Assembly (NCBI GenBank): GCA_019634625.1
Contig: JAHCBA010000011.1
Coordinates: 62,001-126,000, forward strand
Source: Verrucomicrobiia bacterium
GTDB taxonomy: Bacteria > Verrucomicrobiota > Verrucomicrobiia > Limisphaerales > CAIMTB01
Direction of reading: 5' to 3'
DNA length: 64,000 bases
The translations under genes and the position numbers were made by a program. Below are positions 58,679 to 64,000 of the stretch, one piece after another. The stretch's first letter is position 1. Each line of letters starts with the position of its first letter. Below the pieces are notes generated by a model. It had not been told where the DNA came from and searched no databases. It saw only the letters and a program-made list of their open reading frames with translations.

Positions 58679-59113
58679 ATGAAGACTTTTTTGCCCAAGC
58701 AAGCCACGGTGGAGCGGCGGTGGCACGTGATCGACGCGGACGGCGCGGTTCTCGGACGGCTGGCCGTTCAGGTCGCGGATGCCCTCCGCGGCAAGGACAA
58801 GCCCATCTACACGCCTCACCTGGATGCCGGCGACTTCGTGGTCGTCATCAACGCCGAGAAGGTCCGCCTGACCGGCAACAAGGAGACCGCCAAGCTCTAC
58901 ATGAGCTATTCCGGCTGGAAGGGCGGCGAGAAGTACCGCTCGGTCGCCCAGGTGCGCGCCAAGGCCCCGAATGAACTCATCCACCGGGCCGTGAAGGGCA
59001 TGGTTCCCAAGAACCGCCTCGGCCGCCGCCTCCTCACCAAGCTCAAGGTCTATCGCGGCCCCAAGCATCCCCACGCCGCCCAGAAGCCCGCGCCCCTGGC
59101 CCCGGCTTCCTGA
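58679..59113 (+). CDS. rplM: 50S ribosomal protein L13
   Basis: 144 aa. MKTFLPKQATVERRWHVIDADG start, VLGRLAVQVADALRGKDKPIYTPHLDAGDFVVVINAEKV core and GMVPKNRLGRRLLTKLKVYRGPKHPHAAQKP end are diagnostic of bacterial L13, an early assembly protein of the large subunit. ATG 58679 was chosen because the family begins MKTF-; an upstream ATG at 58625 would include the promoter. It is followed after 44 bp by rpsI, the universal pair. Confidence 0.97.
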   Translation: MKTFLPKQATVERRWHVIDADGAVLGRLAVQVADALRGKDKPIYTPHLDAGDFVVVINAEKVRLTGNKETAKLYMSYSGWKGGEKYRSVAQVRAKAPNELIHRAVKGMVPKNRLGRRLLTKLKVYRGPKHPHAAQKPAPLAPAS

Positions 59114-59157
59114 TCACTCCCCCCTTTCACTCCCCAAGCGATCCCCGATCCATCCCC

Positions 59158-59559
59158 ATGATCGATCCGAAGACCCAAGAGTACGTCGCCACTGGTCGCC
59201 GCAAGACCGCCACCGCCCGCGTCCGGTTGATCTCCGGAACGGGCAAGGTCATGGTCAACGGCCGCCCCTTCGAGACCTACTTCCCCACCGACTCGCTCCG
59301 CACCCTCGCGATGCGACCCCTCACCGCCACCCAGGCGGTCGGCAAGTACGACATCCGGGTCAATATCAACGGCGGCGGGCCTGTCGGGCAGGCGGGAGCC
59401 GTGAGCCTCGGCGTGGCCCGGGCGCTCCTCGAATCCGATGTCAACGTCAAGACGGCCCTCCGCGCCGAGGGGCTCCTGACCCGCGACCCGCGTATGCGTG
59501 AACGCAAAAAGTACGGTCAGCCCGGCGCGCGCAAACGGTTCCAGTTCTCCAAGCGGTAG
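59158..59559 (+). CDS. rpsI: 30S ribosomal protein S9
   Basis: 133 aa. YVATGRRKTATARVRLISGTGKVMVNGRP at the start, NINGGGPVGQAGAVSLGVARALL in the middle and the tRNA-contacting basic tail LTRDPRMRERKKYGQPGARKRFQFSKR (terminal SKR) at the end. Full length. It shares the operon with rplM and is closed by a strong terminator. Confidence 0.97.
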   Translation: MIDPKTQEYVATGRRKTATARVRLISGTGKVMVNGRPFETYFPTDSLRTLAMRPLTATQAVGKYDIRVNINGGGPVGQAGAVSLGVARALLESDVNVKTALRAEGLLTRDPRMRERKKYGQPGARKRFQFSKR

Positions 59560-59578
59560 TCCTCTTCAACCCCTTTGC

Positions 59579-59611
59579 GCCCCGCCGGCCAACCCGCCGG
59601 CGGGGCTTTTT
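59579..59611 (+). terminator. Rho-independent terminator after rpsI
   Basis: An 11-bp perfect stem (GCCCCGCCGGC, 59579-59589, with GCCGGCGGGGC, 59596-59606), six-base loop, then TTTTT. It lies 20 bp after the rpsI stop and separates the ribosomal operon from argC. Confidence 0.92.
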
Positions 59612-59637
59612 GCTGTCACCCCCTCCCCTCACCTCCC

Positions 59638-60738
59638 ATGCCTGCCATCCCCAGCCCTTTGGCCCCCGTCCCCACGCCCGGCCCCGTGCGCGTCGCCATC
59701 GTCGGCGCCTCCGGCTATTCCGGCGAGGAACTGGTCCGGCTCCTCCTCGGTCATCCGCATGCCGAACTGACGGCCGTCACCTCGCGCCAGAACGTCGGCC
59801 GGACGGTCGCCGAGGTGTACCCCCGCTTCGCCAGCCATCCCCGGGCATCGAGCCTCACCTTCACCGATCCCGATCCCGCCGGCCTCGCCGGGGCCGCCGA
59901 CGTGATCTTCCTCGCCCTGCCCCATGGCGTCGCCGCGACCTACGCCGTGCCGCTGGTCGAGGCGGGACGGCGGGTCATCGATCTGAGCGCCGACTTCCGC
60001 CTGCGCGACGCAGCCACCTACCAGGCGTTCTACGGTCATCCCCATCCCGCCCCTGCGCTGCTCCCCCAGGCCGTGTACGGCCTGCCGGAAGTCCATCGCG
60101 AGGCGATCCGCCAGGCCAGCCTCGTGGCGTCCCCGGGCTGTTATCCCACCAGCATCCTGCTCCCGGTCCTGCCGCTGCTTCGCCAGGGCATCATCCAGTC
60201 CACCGGCATCATCGCGGATTCGCTCAGCGGCGTGAGCGGGGCCGGACGCAAGGCCGAGATCGACTACCTGTTCTGCGAGTGCAACGAAAGCGTCCGCCCC
60301 TACGGCGTGCCGCGGCACCGTCACCTGTCCGAGATCGAGGAACAGCTCGCGCTCGCCGCCGGTCAACCCGTGGTGGTCCAGTTCACCCCCCACCTCATCC
60401 CGGTCAACCGCGGGATCCTGACCACGCTCTATCTCGCCCCGGTCGCCCGGTTCCACGATGCCGGCCGTGCCCAGGCCCTGGCCGACGCGATCGCCGCCTG
60501 CTACCGCGAGGCCTATGCCCGCGAACCGTTCGTCCGCCTCCTCACCGGCAACGCCCTGCCCGATACCAAGAACGTCGTCGGCACCAATGTCCTCGAACTC
60601 GCCTGGCGCCTCGATCCCCGCACCGGCCGGCTCATCGTCATGAGCGCCGAAGACAACGTCATCAAGGGCGCCTCAGGCCAGGCCGTCCAGAGCTTCAACA
60701 TCCTCAGCGGCTTTCCCGAAACCACCGGCCTGTTCTAA
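59638..60738 (+). CDS. argC: N-acetyl-gamma-glutamyl-phosphate reductase
   Basis: 366 aa from ATG 59638; residues 1-15 are a Pro-rich leader before VRVAIVGASGYSGEELVRLL (NADP site). Catalytic cysteine 168 in VASPGCYPTS, IIADSLSGVSGAGRKA, NESVRPYGVPRHRHLSEIE with the catalytic His, FTPHLIPVNRGILTTLY, and GTNVLELAW near the end. Third step of arginine synthesis: NADPH reduction of N-acetylglutamyl phosphate. argJ follows 67 bp downstream. No ribosome site is evident, as for most genes here. Confidence 0.96.
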   Translation: MPAIPSPLAPVPTPGPVRVAIVGASGYSGEELVRLLLGHPHAELTAVTSRQNVGRTVAEVYPRFASHPRASSLTFTDPDPAGLAGAADVIFLALPHGVAATYAVPLVEAGRRVIDLSADFRLRDAATYQAFYGHPHPAPALLPQAVYGLPEVHREAIRQASLVASPGCYPTSILLPVLPLLRQGIIQSTGIIADSLSGVSGAGRKAEIDYLFCECNESVRPYGVPRHRHLSEIEEQLALAAGQPVVVQFTPHLIPVNRGILTTLYLAPVARFHDAGRAQALADAIAACYREAYAREPFVRLLTGNALPDTKNVVGTNVLELAWRLDPRTGRLIVMSAEDNVIKGASGQAVQSFNILSGFPETTGLF

Positions 60739-60805
60739 AGCCGGCCCCGCCCGCCCTCCACTCCTTCACCCGATCCAACCCCTCCTGATCCCCCTTTCTG
60801 TTCCC

Positions 60806-62146
60806 ATGAAGACTCCGCTCCGCCCCTTGGAAGGTTCCATCCTCGCCCCCCGCGGCTTTCGCGCGTCCGGCGTGTTCTGCGACATCAAACGCCTCGGAAC
60901 CGGCAAGGGCTCCCAGAAGGGCGCCAAGCGGGACCTCGCCCTCATCGTCTCGGACGTCCCCTGCTCCGTGGCCGGCCTGTTCACGACCAACCAGGTCTGC
61001 GCCGCCCCCGTGAAGGTCTGCCTCGAACGGGTCCCTTCCGGTCGCGCCCAGGCGATCGTGGTCAATTCCGGCAACGCCAATGCCTGCACCGGACGCCAGG
61101 GACTCCGCGACGCCCGGGCCATGACCGACTGCGCCGGACGCCTGCTCGGCCTTCCCCCGGAACAGGTCCTGGTCGGGTCCACCGGCCGCATCGGGGTCGC
61201 CCTCCCCATGGATCGCGTCGAGTCCGGCATTGCCGCGGCGGTCGGGGCCCTCGGCGACACCCCGGCCCATGCCGACCAGGCGGCCGAGGCCATCCTCACC
61301 AGCGACACCCGACCCAAGGCCGTTGCCGTCGAGTTCCGACTCGCCGGCAAAACCGTCCGCCTCGGCGGCATCGCCAAGGGCGCGGGCATGATCCAGCCCG
61401 GCATGTCCGCCGATGGCCAGCGTCCCGCCGCCGTCCCGCGGGGTCTGCACGCGACCATGCTCGCCTTTCTCACCACCGACGCCGCCATCGACGCCCGCAC
61501 CCTGCGGCCCATGCTCGAGGAAGCCGTGGCGCTGAGTTTCAACCGCATCACCGTGGACGGCGACATGAGCACCAACGACACCGTGCTGCTCCTGGCCAAT
61601 GGTCTCTCCGGCACACCCCGATCCGCCGTGCGCGGCAGGACGTCCGCCGGTGCCCGCATCTTTCAGGCCGCCCTCAACCAGGTCTGCCTCGAACTCGCCC
61701 GGGCCATCGTCCGCGACGGCGAAGGCGTCCATCGCGTGGTCACCGTCCGCGTCGAAGGCGCCCGCTCGAACGCCGAAGCCGACGCCGCGGCCCGGGCGGT
61801 CGCCAACAGCGCCCTCGTGAAAACCAGCTGGCACGGCGGCGATCCGAACTGGGGCCGCATCATCGATGCCCTCGGTTACAGCCCGGCCCGCGTCGAGGAG
61901 GAGCGGGTGGACATCGGCTACCGCACGCCCGGCGCCCGAACCATCGTCTGGAGCCTGCGCCGCGGCCAGCCGACCCGGACCGCCTTCGAGACTCTCTGCG
62001 CCGTGGTGGCACCGGCCGAATTCGAACTCCACATCCGGCTGGGACTCGGCAGGGGCGCCGCCACCCTCTACGCTGCGGATCTCACCGAGGCCTACGTCGA
62101 TTTCAACAAGGGCGCCCTCGGCGACCCGTCCGCCATGGGAGGCTGA
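60806..62146 (+). CDS. argJ: Bifunctional glutamate N-acetyltransferase / ornithine acetyltransferase
   Basis: 446 aa. Recycles the acetyl group from N-acetylornithine to glutamate; the precursor cuts itself before a threonine. Motifs: VAGLFTTNQVCAAPVK, AIVVNSGNANACTG, VGSTGRIGVALPMDRVESGI, KGAGMIQPGM, HATMLAFLTTDA with nucleophile Thr 217, NRITVDGDMSTNDTVLLLAN and the C-terminal SYAY-like region. Between KGAGMIxPxM and ATML, which normally abut, there are about 15 extra residues (SADGQRPAAVPRGLH) immediately before the cleavage site. This is odd but may be lineage-specific. With argC it forms an arginine pair. Confidence 0.95.
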   Translation: MKTPLRPLEGSILAPRGFRASGVFCDIKRLGTGKGSQKGAKRDLALIVSDVPCSVAGLFTTNQVCAAPVKVCLERVPSGRAQAIVVNSGNANACTGRQGLRDARAMTDCAGRLLGLPPEQVLVGSTGRIGVALPMDRVESGIAAAVGALGDTPAHADQAAEAILTSDTRPKAVAVEFRLAGKTVRLGGIAKGAGMIQPGMSADGQRPAAVPRGLHATMLAFLTTDAAIDARTLRPMLEEAVALSFNRITVDGDMSTNDTVLLLANGLSGTPRSAVRGRTSAGARIFQAALNQVCLELARAIVRDGEGVHRVVTVRVEGARSNAEADAAARAVANSALVKTSWHGGDPNWGRIIDALGYSPARVEEERVDIGYRTPGARTIVWSLRRGQPTRTAFETLCAVVAPAEFELHIRLGLGRGAATLYAADLTEAYVDFNKGALGDPSAMGG

Positions 62147-62152
62147 CCCGTC

Positions 62153-63547
62153 ATGAACACGAAGGATCTCATCCGTCTCGGCGTCCCCGCCGGGGAAGCC
62201 ATGCGGCGCGGCATCGACTTCATCAGCCGCTACATCCTCAAGGGCCTCGATCCCGCCGGCCTTCGCGCCGACGTCGAGGCGGTGGTGCAGCGTCCCGCCG
62301 AGTTCCTGGACGACCCGCTCCGTGGCGAGTTTGCCCGCGCCATGATTCGCGCCCCCGCCCCCATGCGGTCGGACAGCGCACCCTGGCGCCAGTGGGGCAC
62401 CGACCTCGAACCCGAAGCCGTCAATCAACTCGCCCGCGCCTGCCGCCTGCCGATCTCGGTGGCCGGCGCCCTCATGCCCGACGCCCATGTCGGCTACGGC
62501 CTGCCCATCGGCGGCGTTCTCGCCACCGAGAACGCCGTGATCCCCTACGCGGTGGGCGTGGACATCGCCTGCCGCATGAAGCTCTCCGTCCTCGACTGGC
62601 CCCTGCGGGATCTCGACCGCCGGCGCGACCGGCTGATCGACGCCATCGAACGCGAGACCCGCTTCGGCGTCGGGGCCTCCTTCGCCGAACGCCGCACCCA
62701 CGACGTGCTCGATGCCGACTGGGGGGTCAGCCCCGTGACGAAGCAGAACAAGGACCGCGCCTGGGCCCAGCTCGGGACCAGCGGCAGCGGCAATCACTTC
62801 GTCGAGTTCGGCCGGTTCACCAGCCACGAACCGATTCAAGGCCTGCCTCCCGGCGAGTACGTCGCCCTGCTCAGCCACAGCGGCAGCCGGGGCACCGGCG
62901 CGGCCGTCTGCGATCGGTACAGCAAACTGGCCATGCAGAACCTGCCGGACCTGCCGAAGGAAGTCCGCCACCTCGCCTGGCTGTCGCTCGATTCCGCCGA
63001 AGGGCAGGAGTACTGGGCCGCCATGGAACTCATGGGTCGCTACGCCGCCGCCAACCACGCCCTGATTCATCGCCACATCGCCGGGCGCCTCGGCACCGGC
63101 GTCCTCCTCGATCTCGAGAACCACCACAACTTCGCCTGGCGCGAACGCCACATCATCGAAGGCACCCCGCGCGACGTCGTGGTCCATCGCAAGGGCGCCA
63201 CCCCGGCCGGCGCCGGCGTCCTCGGCATCATCCCCGGTTCCATGGCCAGCCCCGGCTTCGTCGTCCGCGGCAGGGGCCATCCCGAGTCGCTCGAATCCGC
63301 CGCCCACGGTGCCGGACGCGTCATGAGCCGGACCCGCGCCCTCGAGACCTTCGAATGGTCCAAGGTCCAGCGCCTCCTCCGCGAACGCGATGTCCACCTC
63401 ATCTCCGCCGGTCTCGACGAGGTCCCCGGTGTGTACAAGAACATCGAGAACGTCATGGCCGCCCAGGCCGACCTCGTCGAGGTGCTGGCCCGATTTGATC
63501 CCAAACTCGTCAAGATGGCCCCCAGCGGCGAACGCCCCGAAGACTGA
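62153..63547 (+). CDS. rtcB: RtcB-family RNA ligase
   Basis: 464 aa. GTP/Mn2+-dependent ligase joining 2',3'-cyclic phosphate or 3'-phosphate ends to 5'-OH ends. Metal and GTP motifs: PDAHVGYGLPIGGVLAT, VGVDIACRM (usual VGVDIGCGM), GTSGSGNHFVEF, LLSHSGSRGTG, LENHHNFAWRE, VHRKGATPAGAG and the guanylylated-histidine motif AAHGAGRVMSR. The substitution IGCG to IACR beside the metal Cys is the main deviation; the Cys itself is kept. It lies 6 bp after argJ, so is probably read through from it. A stem-loop follows the stop. Confidence 0.93.
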   Translation: MNTKDLIRLGVPAGEAMRRGIDFISRYILKGLDPAGLRADVEAVVQRPAEFLDDPLRGEFARAMIRAPAPMRSDSAPWRQWGTDLEPEAVNQLARACRLPISVAGALMPDAHVGYGLPIGGVLATENAVIPYAVGVDIACRMKLSVLDWPLRDLDRRRDRLIDAIERETRFGVGASFAERRTHDVLDADWGVSPVTKQNKDRAWAQLGTSGSGNHFVEFGRFTSHEPIQGLPPGEYVALLSHSGSRGTGAAVCDRYSKLAMQNLPDLPKEVRHLAWLSLDSAEGQEYWAAMELMGRYAAANHALIHRHIAGRLGTGVLLDLENHHNFAWRERHIIEGTPRDVVVHRKGATPAGAGVLGIIPGSMASPGFVVRGRGHPESLESAAHGAGRVMSRTRALETFEWSKVQRLLRERDVHLISAGLDEVPGVYKNIENVMAAQADLVEVLARFDPKLVKMAPSGERPED

Positions 63548-63551
63548 CCCG

Positions 63552-63576
63552 TCCGCGATTTGCCCCGAATCGCGGA
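63552..63576 (+). terminator. Stem-loop after rtcB
   Basis: Perfect 9-bp stem TCCGCGATT / AATCGCGGA with a 7-nt loop, 4 bp after the rtcB stop. There is no T-tract, so it may be a Rho-assisted terminator or RNA 3' stabiliser. Confidence 0.5.
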
Positions 63577-63592
63577 GCGGGAGCAGCGGAAT

Positions 63593-63704
63593 GCTGCAAT
63601 GGCCTTGCAGCCTCGCAGAGCTCGTCCCTCCGAAAGGTAAAGCCGGGCTTGTGACTTCGGAGGGCCGAGTTCCACGAGGCCGCAAGCAAGTGCTGCAACG
63701 GGCT
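63593..63704 (-). repeat. Two facing half copies of the 74-bp palindromic repeat
   Basis: Right half 63593-63633 (GCAGAGCTCGTCCCTCCGA), 22-bp spacer, left half 63656-63704 (CTTCGGAGGGCCGAGTTCCA). The halves face each other across the same 20-22 bp spacer as elsewhere. They fill most of the 262-bp gap 63548-63809. Confidence 0.8.
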
Positions 63705-63809
63705 TGAATAGTTTCCTACGCGGCGATTTGCGGAACGGTCCTCGTCTTGACGCATCGAGCCTCGGCGACCCAGCCTCTCACTCCTCGTTCCCCCGGAATC
63801 CAATTCTCA

Positions 63810-64000
63810 ATGAAACTCAATCACCTCGGCATCAGTGTCACCGACGTCAAGGCGGCGTGCGCCTTCCTGGAGAAGTACTTCGGACTCCGCCCCGTCGGCA
63901 AACCTTCCGATCGGATGGGGCATTTGCAGGATGATGACGGCTTGATCCTTAGCCTGTTCCGCGGGCCGCCCATCACGGACCCGGAAACCACCCACATCGG
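63810..64000 (+). CDS. VOC/glyoxalase-family protein, N-terminal part (3' truncated by window end)
   Basis: 63 codons are visible: MKLNHLGISVTDVKAACAFL, EKYFGLRPVGKPSDRMG, LQDDDGLILSLFRG. The pattern NHLGISVTDV...FLEKYFGL is typical of the first beta-alpha-beta unit of vicinal-oxygen-chelate proteins, with the metal-ligand His at residue 5. The substrate cannot be told from this part. The start fits the family norm and the frame stays open to the window edge. Confidence 0.82.
   Translation, partial: MKLNHLGISVTDVKAACAFLEKYFGLRPVGKPSDRMGHLQDDDGLILSLFRGPPITDPETTHI

Overview
The window is GC-rich bacterial chromosome. The gene content suggests a member of Verrucomicrobiota (Limisphaerales/Pedosphaera-like); a planctomycete is less likely. 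Supporting signs are a zinc-ribbon Ser/Thr kinase N-terminus, a PEP-CTERM protein, a pseudopilin-like protein with a terminal DG motif, a DUF1080 protein, a two-component propeller sensor kinase, very large Ig-like secreted proteins ending in an RFYR-type module, and the order rplM-rpsI-argC-argJ. This assignment is inference from gene families only; no rRNA or tRNA gene was seen.

Layout. 0-2.6 kb: end of a secreted Ig/calcium-repeat protein, a glycine-rich secreted protein and a small secreted protein. 3-8 kb: a broken Ser/Thr kinase, hisS, an HU-type protein, and a HEAT-repeat protein translationally coupled to pyrD. 8-15 kb: a double-VWA membrane protein, a CNNM/CorC-type membrane protein, a dense repeat nest (12.1-13.0 kb), a LamG lipoprotein and a Fic AMPylase with striking upstream palindromes. 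15.5-27.1 kb: a minus-strand block of four genes: CHASE2/nucleotide cyclase, FecR-TPR-beta-barrel fusion, and two Ig-rich secreted proteins of 645 and 1339 aa. 27.4-30.1 kb: glycosyltransferase, sugar nucleotidyltransferase and sugar SDR. 30-41 kb: His-rich metal binder, PEP-CTERM protein, propeller/Ig/GEVED surface protein, tail-collar protein, large sensor histidine kinase, Acg-type nitroreductase, FmdB-like protein and a pseudopilin.

41-50.7 kb: an envelope-lipid or pigment gene set. It comprises an HpnI-like glycosyltransferase, an HpnK-like deacetylase, an FAD-dependent halogenase-like oxidoreductase, a lipoprotein, an MMPL exporter fused to an LpxL-like acyltransferase, a LolA-like carrier, a FabZ-like dehydratase and an AMP-ligase. 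The set resembles the accessory part of aryl-polyene/flexirubin clusters, but no ketosynthase or ACP is present here. 51-57.3 kb: a beta-CASP RNase, a gene remnant, a membrane CHASE3-PAS-sigma54 activator, and an FG-GAP/PKD secreted protein with a good sigma-54 promoter in front of it. 57.6-64 kb: DUF1080 protein, rplM-rpsI with promoter and terminator, argC, argJ, rtcB and the start of a VOC protein.

The most unusual non-coding feature is a dispersed palindromic repeat family (~74 bp, REPIN-like) found at ten intergenic sites, one of them exactly where the Ser/Thr kinase gene is broken. A 40-bp hairpin element and hexanucleotide arrays accompany it.
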